Made by a program: the position numbers and the translations under genes
Part shown: one piece after another, positions 43,720-52,333 of the stretch
How positions within the stretch are numbered: position 1 is the stretch's first letter
Layout of the letters: the number at the start of each line of letters is the position of its first letter
From: Pseudoxanthomonas suwonensis
GTDB lineage: Bacteria > Pseudomonadota > Gammaproteobacteria > Xanthomonadales > Xanthomonadaceae
DNA length: 64,000 nucleotides
Assembly (NCBI RefSeq): GCF_010093235.1
Contig: NZ_PDWP01000019.1
Coordinates: 1 to 64,000, forward strand
Direction of reading: 5' to 3'
The notes under the pieces: generated by a model
Seen by the model: the letters and a program-made list of their open reading frames with translations, nothing else
Databases searched by the model: none
Told to the model about the DNA's origin: nothing

Positions 43720-43796
43720 TCGGGGGGATGGACGGTTCGGGCGTGACCATACCGCGTCACACGGGGGCGCGGTGCAGGCAGGCCGTCCCGCGCGGC

Positions 43797-44606
43797 TCAG
43801 GACTCCATCGCCGCGAGGATGCGCTCGCGCGACAGCTCGGCCAGGCGCCGGCGGCCCTCGACCTGCCCCGGATGGATCGGCTCGAGGAAGTGCACCTCGG
43901 CGCGCCGTGCCGGCTCGCCAAGCAGGCGGACGAAGTTGGTCGCGAAGTTCTCGCGCGGGCCGAACGCCACCACCGTCTGCGCGTCGCCGCGCTCACCGTA
44001 GCGCAGCGCCACCGGCTGCACCGGCACCCCGGCCTCGACCGCCGCCTGGAAGATGCGTGCGTGGAACGGGCCCACCTCGCGACCGTCGCGGGTGCGGCCT
44101 TCCGGGAACACGCCCACCGAACGGCCCTGGCGCAGGCGCTCGAGCATCACCGCGATCACGCCGGCCAGCGAATCGGTGCTGCCTCGCTGGTGGTAGATGG
44201 TCTGGCCCAGGGTGGCCAGCCAGCCGACGATGGGCCAGCTGGCGATCTCGCGCTTGGCGACGAAACCCATCATGCGCTGGCTGTGCAGCACCTCGATGTC
44301 GACCCAGCTGACGTGGTTGGCCACGAACAGCGTCGCCCCCGGCAACGGCCTGCCGGACCGCACCAGGCGGAAGCCGAACACCCACATCAGCCCGGCGGAC
44401 CAGGCCCGCACCGCGCGGTCGCCCAGCGTCTCCTCGCCCCAGCGCAGGCGCGCCAGCGGCGGCAGCTGGCACAGCAGGGTCAGCGGCAGCGGCACCAGGA
44501 TGTGCAGCAGGAACAGCGGCACGCGGTACAGGTAGCGGAACAGGCGGGCAACGCCGGAACCGGAGCCTGAGCGGCGCCGGGCGGCTCGAGGGGGGGCGGG
44601 GTCCAT
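43797..44606 (-). CDS. 1-acyl-sn-glycerol-3-phosphate acyltransferase (PlsC family)
   Basis: This 269-aa inner-membrane enzyme is expected to acylate lysophosphatidate in phospholipid synthesis. An N-terminal membrane region (about 24-48) is followed by the HX4D motif NHVSWVD and the second block FPEGRTRDG. These and the downstream VPVQPVALRYG fit PlsC. I chose the ATG at 44606, which follows a GGA-rich site. Whether it is the main PlsC or a paralogue such as an OlsA or HlyD-type acyltransferase cannot be told. Confidence 0.85.
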   Translation of the reverse strand: MDPAPPRAARRRSGSGSGVARLFRYLYRVPLFLLHILVPLPLTLLCQLPPLARLRWGEETLGDRAVRAWSAGLMWVFGFRLVRSGRPLPGATLFVANHVSWVDIEVLHSQRMMGFVAKREIASWPIVGWLATLGQTIYHQRGSTDSLAGVIAVMLERLRQGRSVGVFPEGRTRDGREVGPFHARIFQAAVEAGVPVQPVALRYGERGDAQTVVAFGPRENFATNFVRLLGEPARRAEVHFLEPIHPGQVEGRRRLAELSRERILAAMES

Positions 44607-44680
44607 AGGAGGCGCACGATACCGGATCGAACGGCTGTTTGGGGATCGCGGGCGCAGTGGCGCGCGGGCCGGGACGCAGG

Positions 44681-45124
44681 TCAGCCGGCGCGGCCCTCCG
44701 GCGGCGCCACCGGGACCACGGCCAGGGTCAGGCGCGAGACGCAGCTGGCGCGCCCGCGCGCGTCCTCGATGCGGATGTCCCAGACCTGGGTGCTGCGGCC
44801 CACGTGCACCGCCCTGGCGGTACCGGTAACCACGCCCTCGCGCACCGCGCGCAGGTGGTTGGCATTGATCTCCAGCCCCACCGCCTGCTGCCGGGTGGTG
44901 TCCAGGCACAGGTTGCCGGCACTGCTGCCCAGGGTCTCGGCCAGCACCACCGATGCGCCGCCGTGCAGCAGGCCGTAGGGCTGGCGGGTGAAGCCTTCCA
45001 CCGGCATGGTCGCCTGCAGCCAGTCATCGCCGGCGGCGGTGAACACGATGCCCAGGTGCTCGATCAGGGTGCCGCGGCTGAGGCGGTTGAGTTCTTCCAG
45101 GTCGACCGGGCCACGGAAGGCCAT
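44681..45124 (-). CDS. PaaI-type hotdog thioesterase
   Basis: The 147-aa hotdog-fold protein shows the family sequence GLLHGGASVVLAETLGSSAG with the active Glu/Asp region and GLEINANHLRAVREGVV. It resembles MenI/YdiI-like acyl-CoA thioesterases (such as 1,4-dihydroxy-2-naphthoyl-CoA hydrolase), but the natural acyl-CoA is uncertain. It is 47 bp from the phospholipase D gene on the same strand. Confidence 0.88.
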   Translation of the reverse strand: MAFRGPVDLEELNRLSRGTLIEHLGIVFTAAGDDWLQATMPVEGFTRQPYGLLHGGASVVLAETLGSSAGNLCLDTTRQQAVGLEINANHLRAVREGVVTGTARAVHVGRSTQVWDIRIEDARGRASCVSRLTLAVVPVAPPEGRAG

Positions 45125-45171
45125 GGGCGCTGCTCCTGCGGGAAAAGAAGGCGGCGATTATCGCCGCCGCC

Positions 45172-47139
45172 TCACAGGATCGGCACCAGCCCCGCGCCGA
45201 AGGCGGTGAGCATGCGGGTGAGGATCGTGCGCGGTCCCAGGCTCACTTCCGGGAAATCGCCCACCGCCACGTAGCACTGGTGGAAGCGCGGGTCACGCCG
45301 CGGCAGCGGCTCCGGGCAGTCCGGACCCGGCTGGAACTCGTAGCTGGTGGCGTAGCGCCACGGCCACAGGTCCAGGACCGGCGACTTCTCCAGCACCTTG
45401 CCCACGCTGTAGTTGAGCCCGGACAGCACCGGCGGCCGGCCGCGCGGGGCCACCGTCCAGGAATTGCCCGGTGCGATGTCGCGCTGGATGCTCTCGGCCA
45501 GGGCCTGGGCGAAGCCCTCGTCCTCGATCACCACCACCGCCTCGGTGTTGTAGTTCTCGCTGCGGGGGTCGAAGTTGTGGGTGCCGATCACCGCGATGCG
45601 CCGGTCGATCACCATCGACTTGGCATGCAGGCCCATGCGTGGGCGCTTGCCCTGCGAGCGCACCGGCAGCGGGCGGTTGGCCGGCGTGCTGGTGCTCAGC
45701 AGCGAGGGACGGCTCTCGGTACGCAGCTTGTCGCGCACCTGCCTGCGGTCGCGGTCGCCCCCGCCGGGTCGGCCGCTGCCGGCCCGGGATCCGGCGCCCG
45801 GCAGCTCGCTGCGCGCCACCGACGGCTCCGGGGTGTCCGGGTCGCCCGGCTGCCACGCACCCAGCGCCGGATCGACAGGCGGATCTGCAGGGAAGGGCTT
45901 GTACTCGAAGATGTCGAAGCCCAGCTCGCGCACATTGCGGCGCTTGTACTTGTAGGTCAGCGCGTAGACGATCGCGTTGTCGGTGGCGGCCAGGCTGTTG
46001 GTCGAAGCCACCACCCGCGGCGGCTCCGGGCCTTGGCGCAGCTCGCGGAAGATCTCCACGGCGCTGTCGGAGAGCACCAGGTACGGCGTCTGCAGCAGCA
46101 CCTCCTCCTTCGCCTGCGACAGCAGCCCGGCCAACCCGGACGCGCCGCTGACCCGGCTGCCGCCCTCGCGGTGCTTCCTCGGCACGTCGGCCAGGTAGCT
46201 GACCCGGCCGACCGCCAGCGCGTTCCGCGCCAGGCGCTCCTCGACCAGCTCGCCGTCTGCGGCCGCCTGGCGCATCAGTTCCACCCGCTCCGGGCGCGCC
46301 GGGCGCGCCGGCGGCAGCTCCGGCACGCCGGACGCCAGCAGCAGCCTGCCCACGTCGTCCAGCCGCTCCACCGGCACGCTGCGGCGGTCGTTCCAGTACA
46401 GGGCGAAGTTGCGCTCCATCTCGCGCACCACCGGGCCGGCCACCAGCACGTCGCGGTCGCGGAAGTTGTACTCGGCGTCCCAGTCGTAATAGTCGTCCTG
46501 GTAGTTGCGCCCGCCGGAGATGCCGACCGCGTCGTCGACCACCAGCAGCTTGTTGTGCATGCGCTGGTTGAAGCGGCGGAAACAGCAGATCACGCTGGCG
46601 GCGTAATGCAGGTAGTTCGGCTTGGCGCGGCCGAAGGTGGGGTTGTAGATGCGCAGCTGCAGGTTCTCGTGCGCGCCGGCCAGGGCGCCGAGGATCTGCA
46701 GGTCGGCGATCGCCGAGAGCTGGTCGATCAGCACCCTCACCTTGACCCCGCGCCTGGCCGCGGCCAGCAGCTCGTCGATCACCAGGCGCGCGCTGTCGTC
46801 CTTGTCGAAGATGTAGGTCTGCAGGTCGATGCGGCGGGTGGCGCTGCGCATCAGGTTGATCCGCGCCAGCAGCGCGTCACCGCCCTCGTCGAGGATCAGG
46901 GCGCGGTGGCGCGGCTGTCCGTCCGGGGCCGAGGCGGTCTCGGCGAACGCCTCGCCGGCCAGCTCGCGCAGCGGCGAGGGCTCGGCGCAGCGGTCCGCGC
47001 GCGTGCATTCAACGGTCGAATCGCGCGCGGACACCGCCACCGCGGCCGCCCGGTCGCGCTGCTGCGGGCTGAGCGTGCTGCAGGCGGTCGCGGACAGCGC
47101 CAGCAGCGCGGCCAGCAACGGACGGGCCCAGGCGTTCAC
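45172..47139 (-). CDS. Phospholipase D-superfamily lipoprotein (cardiolipin-synthase-like)
   Basis: The product is 655 aa with a lipoprotein signal (SATAC, about 16-20). Two HKD motifs are intact: MHNKLLVVDDAVGISGGRN and LHAKSMVIDRRIAVIGTHNFDPRS. Between them lies an Arg/Pro-rich insertion (about 440-510). The domain order fits the periplasmic PLD-type enzymes related to ClsC/YmdC. The start is a GTG overlapping the yceI-type stop (GTGA), so the two genes are coupled. Confidence 0.87.
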   Translation of the reverse strand: MNAWARPLLAALLALSATACSTLSPQQRDRAAAVAVSARDSTVECTRADRCAEPSPLRELAGEAFAETASAPDGQPRHRALILDEGGDALLARINLMRSATRRIDLQTYIFDKDDSARLVIDELLAAARRGVKVRVLIDQLSAIADLQILGALAGAHENLQLRIYNPTFGRAKPNYLHYAASVICCFRRFNQRMHNKLLVVDDAVGISGGRNYQDDYYDWDAEYNFRDRDVLVAGPVVREMERNFALYWNDRRSVPVERLDDVGRLLLASGVPELPPARPARPERVELMRQAAADGELVEERLARNALAVGRVSYLADVPRKHREGGSRVSGASGLAGLLSQAKEEVLLQTPYLVLSDSAVEIFRELRQGPEPPRVVASTNSLAATDNAIVYALTYKYKRRNVRELGFDIFEYKPFPADPPVDPALGAWQPGDPDTPEPSVARSELPGAGSRAGSGRPGGGDRDRRQVRDKLRTESRPSLLSTSTPANRPLPVRSQGKRPRMGLHAKSMVIDRRIAVIGTHNFDPRSENYNTEAVVVIEDEGFAQALAESIQRDIAPGNSWTVAPRGRPPVLSGLNYSVGKVLEKSPVLDLWPWRYATSYEFQPGPDCPEPLPRRDPRFHQCYVAVGDFPEVSLGPRTILTRMLTAFGAGLVPIL

Positions 47140-47738
47140 CGCGCGCCCGCCTCCCTGAGCCAGACTTCCATCGTGAAACGCACCCGCTCGGACAGCACCA
47201 CCTGCCAGTCGTCCATGCCGTAGCGGGCCCGGGCGATGTCGCCGTGGACCTGCACCGCGCAGTCCAGGCCCGGGCGCTCGCAGGCCGCCGGCTCCACGTC
47301 CAGGCTCTCGGCCCGGGTGGCGCCGCGCAGGGTCAGGTGGCCATGCAGTTTCCCGCCCTGCGCCAGCGCGTGGGGCGGGAACGGGTCGGAAACGAATTCC
47401 ATCCAGGGATGCCGCAAGGTGTCGAAGAAGCTGTCGCCACGCATCCAGCCGGTGTAACGCGGCTTTCCCGGGATCTCGGCGGCAGCGGTGGAAACGCGCA
47501 AGCGTACCCGCTGGCGGCCGTCGGGCAACAGGTCGACCAGTCCTTCGTAGCGCGGGAATTCCCCGCGCAGCCGCTGGCCCAGGCGGGTCCGCACCTCGAA
47601 TTCCAGGCGCGTATGCGCCTGGTCCAGCTCGTACAGGGTCACCGCCTGCTGGGCAGGCGGGGCAGGATGGTACTGGCCCGCCGCCACGCCCGCGGCAGGC
47701 AGCAACAGCGCCAGGAACAACGACAACCGCGACAACAT
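47136..47738 (-). CDS. YceI-family periplasmic protein
   Basis: This 200-aa protein has a Sec signal of about 21 residues and a YceI lipocalin-like fold, seen in VTLYELDQAHTRLEFEVRTRLG, the GWMRGDSFFDTLRHPWMEF segment and GHLTLRGATRAESL. Members bind isoprenoid lipids in the periplasm. The ATG at 47738 begins the signal peptide. It sits 4 bp after sixA and overlaps the PLD gene. Confidence 0.88.
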   Translation of the reverse strand: MLSRLSLFLALLLPAAGVAAGQYHPAPPAQQAVTLYELDQAHTRLEFEVRTRLGQRLRGEFPRYEGLVDLLPDGRQRVRLRVSTAAAEIPGKPRYTGWMRGDSFFDTLRHPWMEFVSDPFPPHALAQGGKLHGHLTLRGATRAESLDVEPAACERPGLDCAVQVHGDIARARYGMDDWQVVLSERVRFTMEVWLREAGAR

Positions 47739-47742
47739 CCGC

Positions 47743-48219
47743 TCAGGGCCACCAGAACGCGTCGAGCCTGCCAATCCCTGGTTCCATCGCCCGCCCCTGC
47801 GGCAGCGTCAGCACCGCCACCGCCGCCGGCGGCATCCCGCGGTAATCGTCCGAACGGCCGCTTCCCAGCAGCGCCACCAGCCGTTCCAGGCCGGGGTTGT
47901 GGCCGACCAGCATCAGCCGTTCGACGTCGCGCTGCTCCTCCAGCAGGCCGATCAGGGTGCCAGGGGTGGCCTCGTAAATCGCCTCCTCCAGCCGCTGCTC
48001 GGCATAGCCGGTGATCGCCAGCACCGCCTCCAGGGTCTCGCGCGTGCGCCGCGCCGGGGAGCACAGCACCCGGTCCGGCAGCAAGCCGTTGCCAGCCAGC
48101 CAGCGGCCGGCCGCCTCGGCCTCGGCCAGGCCATGGGGCGAGAGGGGGCGGTCCATGTCCGCCTGCCCGGGCGCACCGGGTTCGGCATGGGCATGGCGCA
48201 GCAGGATCAGTTCACGCAC
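47743..48219 (-). CDS. sixA: Phosphohistidine phosphatase SixA
   Basis: This 158-aa histidine-phosphatase superfamily protein carries the active-site LILLRHAHAEPG at the N-terminus, the Arg in CSPARRTRETLEAV and the second His in LMLVGHNPGLERLV. SixA removes phosphate from His of HPt domains such as PTS-Ntr protein NPr. The start is GTG at 48219. It begins the sixA-yceI-pld series. Confidence 0.9.
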   Translation of the reverse strand: MRELILLRHAHAEPGAPGQADMDRPLSPHGLAEAEAAGRWLAGNGLLPDRVLCSPARRTRETLEAVLAITGYAEQRLEEAIYEATPGTLIGLLEEQRDVERLMLVGHNPGLERLVALLGSGRSDDYRGMPPAAVAVLTLPQGRAMEPGIGRLDAFWWP

Positions 48220-48246
48220 GTGGTTTCCTCCCGGGGCGGCAGGCGC

Positions 48247-48879
48247 TCATGCCTGGCCCAACCATTGGAGCAGGGGCTCCCAGTCGGCCTGGTGATCGCG
48301 CACCTGGGCGGAGTGGTAGTCGAACAGGCTTCGGCCCAGGCCCACCAGGACCACGTAGGCCTGGGTGTCGCGCAGCTGCGCGACCACCGGGTAGGGCCAT
48401 CCTTCCAGCATCTGCAGCGCCTGCTGGCTGGTATTGGTCCAGGGCTTGGCGCGGTTGAGCACCAGGCCCACGGGCAGCTTCCGCGCGTGGACCCGCGGCA
48501 CCTTGGCCAGGGTGTTCAGGAAGGCGACGGTGGCCTCGATGTCCAGCGCCGAGGGCTGCAGCGGCACCACGACGGCGTCGGCCTGGTCCAGGAAGCCACC
48601 GAGATCGGCGGCCAGCGCGCCGGCCGGGGCATCGACCACCACCAGGTCGGCATCCGGGGGCAGCCGCGACTGCCAGGCCCGGCGCCCGCTGGCATCCAGC
48701 GGCAGCACGGCGCTGTCGAGCGCGGCACGACGCTCGGCCCAGCGGGTGGCCGACCCCTGGGGATCGGCGTCGGCAAGCACCGTGCGCCGCCCGCGCAGCG
48801 CCGAGTGCGCCGCCAGGTGGGTGGCGACCGTGGTCTTGCCCACGCCGCCCTTGGAACCCGCCACCAGGATCGTCTTCAT
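48247..48879 (-). CDS. ParA/MinD-family ATPase (orphan, no ParB)
   Basis: The product is 210 aa. The deviant Walker A box KGGVGKTT is at residues 10-17 with the signature Lys10; the switch regions are ADADPQGSATRW and VVVDAPAG. It is short, lacks an N-terminal DNA-binding domain and no parB gene is adjacent. Small orphan ParAs position large complexes such as chemotaxis arrays, carboxysomes or cellulose synthase. Its start is 111 bp from a divergent AAA ATPase gene. Confidence 0.9.
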   Translation of the reverse strand: MKTILVAGSKGGVGKTTVATHLAAHSALRGRRTVLADADPQGSATRWAERRAALDSAVLPLDASGRRAWQSRLPPDADLVVVDAPAGALAADLGGFLDQADAVVVPLQPSALDIEATVAFLNTLAKVPRVHARKLPVGLVLNRAKPWTNTSQQALQMLEGWPYPVVAQLRDTQAYVVLVGLGRSLFDYHSAQVRDHQADWEPLLQWLGQA

Positions 48880-48990
48880 CCGCCGCCTGCTCCCGTTGGG
48901 CTGGCCGCAGGTTACACCGCCCTCCCGTGGACGCGGTAGGAAGGGTCCCGGTATTGCTATCTTCACGCCCCCTCCCGCCACGGAAGCGCC

Positions 48991-50475
48991 ATGAGCCAGC
49001 TGCAGGACCTCACCGCCCTGATCCGCGCCAATACCCCGCTGGTGGTGATCGAGACCCGCGACGAGGTCCGCGTCGTGGAACTGTTCCGGCAGTCGCTGAC
49101 CCATGTCTGGCGCGCCCTGCACCGCTGGACCATCACCGAGGGACTGCGTCGCCTGGACCTGGACCGCGAGGATCCGGCCGACGGCCCGCCCGATGCCTCC
49201 TACGTGCTGCGCGCCATCCAGGACGCGGAGCAGCGCGGCGTCTACCTGCTGCTCGACTTCCACCCCTACCTGGGCTACGCCAGCCACCAGCGCCTGCTGC
49301 GGGACATCCTCCAGCGACGCCACTGCCAGCCGCACGTGATCGTGCTGGTCGGGGCCAGGGTGGAACTGCCGCCCGAGCTGGAGGCGATGGCGGTGCGCTT
49401 CGCTCCCCGCCTGCCCGACGCGGCCGCCCTGCTGAAGCTGGTGCGCGAGGAGGCGGAGGCCTACGCGCGGGAGCACGGCGGCCGCCGGGTGGAGGTCGAC
49501 GCCGAGGCGGTGCAGCAGATCGTGCGCAACCTGCACGGCCTGGACCTGCACGACGCGCGCCGCATCGCGCGCCAGCTGATCCACGCCGACGGCGCCCTCA
49601 CCGCCTCCGACCTGCCGCAGCTGGCGAAACTCAAGTTCGAGCTGCTCAACCGCAGCGGCCACCTGCACTACGAGTACGACACCGCGGCCATGGACGAGGT
49701 GGCCGGCGCACGGCGGCTCAAGCGCTGGGTGCAGCTGCGCAAGGCCGCCTTCGCCGGCTCGCCGCCGCCGGGCCTGGACCCGCCGCGCGGCATCCTGCTG
49801 CTGGGCGTGCAGGGCTGCGGCAAGTCGCTGCTGGCCAAGGCCATCGCCGCCGGCTTCGGGGTGCCGCTGTTGCGCCTGGATTTCGGCACCCTCTACGCCA
49901 AGTACCACGGCGAGACCGAGCAGAACCTGCGTTCGGCGCTGGCTTCGGCCGACCAGCTGGCCCCCTGCGTGCTGTGGATCGACGAAATCGAGAAGGGCGT
50001 GGCGGCCGACGGCGGCGAGGGCGATGGCGGCGTGTCGCGCCGGGTGCTGGGCTACCTGCTGACCTGGATGGCCGAACGCAAGGCGCCGGTGTTCCTGGTG
50101 GCCACCGCCAACCAGGTCCAGCACCTGCCGCCCGAACTGCTGCGCAAGGGCCGCTTCGACGAGATCTTCTTCGTCGACCTGCCCGACCCGGACACCCGGG
50201 TGGAACTGCTGCGCATCCACCTTGCGGCGCGCGGACTGCCGCCGGACGACTTCAACCTGCCGGCGCTGGCGGCGGCGGCCAACGGCTTCTCCGGCGCCGA
50301 GATCGAGCAGGCCATCGTCTCCGGCCTGTACGCCGCCCACGGCGAACAGCGGGTGCTGGACACCCCCCTGCTGATGGACGAGATCCGCAACACCCGGCCG
50401 CTGTCGGTGCTGATGGCCGAGCAGGTCGAGGCGCTGCGCGCCTGGGCGCTGCCGCGCACGGTACCGGCCGACTGA
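48991..50475 (+). CDS. Ycf46-like AAA+ ATPase
   Basis: The product is 494 aa. The N-terminal half (1-210) is the helical region typical of chloroplast Ycf46 and its bacterial homologues. The AAA+ module follows with Walker A GVQGCGKS (272-279), Walker B VLWIDE (327-332), sensor-1 Asn in VATANQ and arginine-finger LRKGRFDE. Family members are of unknown function; links to stress or CO2 uptake exist in cyanobacteria. The upstream gene is the divergent orphan ParA. Confidence 0.92.
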   Translation: MSQLQDLTALIRANTPLVVIETRDEVRVVELFRQSLTHVWRALHRWTITEGLRRLDLDREDPADGPPDASYVLRAIQDAEQRGVYLLLDFHPYLGYASHQRLLRDILQRRHCQPHVIVLVGARVELPPELEAMAVRFAPRLPDAAALLKLVREEAEAYAREHGGRRVEVDAEAVQQIVRNLHGLDLHDARRIARQLIHADGALTASDLPQLAKLKFELLNRSGHLHYEYDTAAMDEVAGARRLKRWVQLRKAAFAGSPPPGLDPPRGILLLGVQGCGKSLLAKAIAAGFGVPLLRLDFGTLYAKYHGETEQNLRSALASADQLAPCVLWIDEIEKGVAADGGEGDGGVSRRVLGYLLTWMAERKAPVFLVATANQVQHLPPELLRKGRFDEIFFVDLPDPDTRVELLRIHLAARGLPPDDFNLPALAAAANGFSGAEIEQAIVSGLYAAHGEQRVLDTPLLMDEIRNTRPLSVLMAEQVEALRAWALPRTVPAD

Positions 50476-50508
50476 CGCCGCTGCGGCGCGCGGCCGCTGC
50501 CCCGGCCG

Positions 50509-51426
50509 TCAGCCGTGGATGCGTCCCAGCAGCCAGGCCCAGGCCGGCAGCGTGGCCAGGCATACGACGATGCCGTAGCCGACCAGGCCCGCGCACAGCC
50601 GCGGCGCCAGGCCATGGGCCATGGCCAGGGCCGCGACGGAGACCATGGTCGGCATCGCCGATTCGAGCACGTTGGCGCGCAGCATCAGCGGCGGCATGCC
50701 GAACAGCAGCGACAGCGGCAGGGCGATGGCCGGCATCACCACCAGCTTGAGCGCCAGGCCGGTGGCCAGCGGGCCCAGCTCCTCGCGCGGCAGGCGCAGC
50801 CGGATCGACAGGCCCACCGCCAGCATCACCAGCGGCAGCATGGAGTCGGCCAGTCGCTGCAGGCCCGCGCCGATCCAATGCGGCGGGTCGGCCGGCATCA
50901 CCGTCAGGCCCAGCAGCAGCGCCCACGCCGGCGGGAAGCGCCCGATCCGCCGGGCCATCTCGCGCGGACCCGGAGGGGCATCGCCGCTGTAGCGCGCGCA
51001 GATGTACAGGCCGAGCGTGGACAGCATCACGAAGGTGCCGAACTGGTCGTACACCACCGCGTACTGCACCGCGCTCTCGCCCAGCAGCGCGCGCACCATC
51101 GGGTAGCCGAGGAAGCTGGTATTGCCCAGGCCCACGCACAGCAGCAGCACCGCGTACTGCTCGCGGCCGAACTTCCATGCGCGCGCGGCCAGCGCGACCA
51201 GCAGCCAGGTCGCGCCCATCAGGATCCACGGCGTCAGCGCCATGCCCAGCAGCGACCATTCCAGGTGCAGTCGCGGCACGTACAGCAGCACCGCCGCGGG
51301 CAGGCAGACGTAGAGCACCACCAGGTTGAGCACCTCGGACGCGTTGTCCGGGAGCAGGGTGGTGCGGCCCATGGCCATGCCCAGGGCGAGCATGGCCAGG
51401 ATCAGGGCAAATGCATCGAACGCCAT
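50509..51426 (-). CDS. Auxin-efflux-carrier (AEC) family permease
   Basis: This 305-aa protein has about ten hydrophobic helices in two halves, with the broken helix Pro/Asn motifs seen in VGLGNTSFLGYPMVRALLG and TLLPDNASEVLNLVVLYVCLPAAVLL. AEC transporters export or import organic acids such as malate. No substrate can be inferred. It is convergent with the Ycf46-like gene. Confidence 0.88.
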   Translation of the reverse strand: MAFDAFALILAMLALGMAMGRTTLLPDNASEVLNLVVLYVCLPAAVLLYVPRLHLEWSLLGMALTPWILMGATWLLVALAARAWKFGREQYAVLLLCVGLGNTSFLGYPMVRALLGESAVQYAVVYDQFGTFVMLSTLGLYICARYSGDAPPGPREMARRIGRFPPAWALLLGLTVMPADPPHWIGAGLQRLADSMLPLVMLAVGLSIRLRLPREELGPLATGLALKLVVMPAIALPLSLLFGMPPLMLRANVLESAMPTMVSVAALAMAHGLAPRLCAGLVGYGIVVCLATLPAWAWLLGRIHG

Positions 51427-51554
51427 CGAACCGCCCTCACTGCCTCCGTACGCAGGCGTGCGTGCACGCCGGGCAGGGGTCGCTTCCGGGGTCGATGCAG
51501 GTCATGGGGGCGTGGCCGTGTGGGGGACGATCATTGTCCCACGCACGGACCGGA

Positions 51555-52187
51555 TCAGGGCCAGGTCGGCGGATTGGCTTCCCAGGCCCGGTGGACCTCC
51601 GCCAGCACCGTCCGCTCCTCCTCGGTCCAGTCAGGCAGGAGGGTGGCGTGGTTGGCCGGATCGCTCCACTGCTGCGGCTCGGTACGGACCGCGGCCGCGT
51701 ACCACTTCACCGCCTCATCCCGCCGGCCAAGGGTCCACAGCACCAGGGCGAAGGTCGGCGGCTGCCAGCCGGGCGCCGCCGGCCAGCCACCCACCAGCCC
51801 GGACCACTGCTCCAGCGCGCGCTGCGGCTCGCCGTTGCGGAACAGGTCCCAGCCGTAGTTCCAGACCACGGCGCGCTGCAGGCGCTGCTTGCCCGACACG
51901 GCCTTCAGCGCCGCATCGTAGAGCTGCGTGCCGAGCTCGGTGCGGCCGGAGCGCATCGCGATGTGGGCCAGCTGCACGCGCGGCTCCACGTCGCTCGGGC
52001 GCCTCTGGATCGTGGCCGTGAGGCGCTCCACGACCTCGTCGCCATCGCCCTGCACGGCGATCAGCTCGCGCGTGGTGAGGCTGTCCTCGTCGAAATAGAA
52101 CTCCTTGGGCGCCGGCAGCGACTGCGCCAACGCCACGACCGGGACCAGCACCAGCAGGTGCGCGAGCACCAAACTCAACTTCTTCAC
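51555..52187 (-). CDS. Exported TPR-like protein, unknown function
   Basis: I do not recognise a specific family. The 210-aa product has a Sec signal (VKKLSLVLAHLLVLVPVVALAQ) and a mature part of alpha-helical repeats (ATIQRRPSDVEPRVQLAHIAMRSGR, LYDAALKAVSG). It is rich in Trp near the end (VKWYAAAVR, QWSDPAN, HRAWEANPPTWP). The GTG at 52187 has a G-rich ribosome site; an ATG 16 codons upstream is less likely. Confidence 0.78.
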   Translation of the reverse strand: MKKLSLVLAHLLVLVPVVALAQSLPAPKEFYFDEDSLTTRELIAVQGDGDEVVERLTATIQRRPSDVEPRVQLAHIAMRSGRTELGTQLYDAALKAVSGKQRLQRAVVWNYGWDLFRNGEPQRALEQWSGLVGGWPAAPGWQPPTFALVLWTLGRRDEAVKWYAAAVRTEPQQWSDPANHATLLPDWTEEERTVLAEVHRAWEANPPTWP

Positions 52188-52333
52188 GTCGTTTTTCCCC
52201 CGAGAGAAGATCCCTCCCGCGCCAATGCTAACCAACCTTGGCCCTTATTGCTGCGTTCAATGTCCCGGGGCGCGAGCTTGATTATGATGTCGCGCTCAGC
52301 CGGGCGCCCGGCACAGCCACGCTCAGGCCTGTC

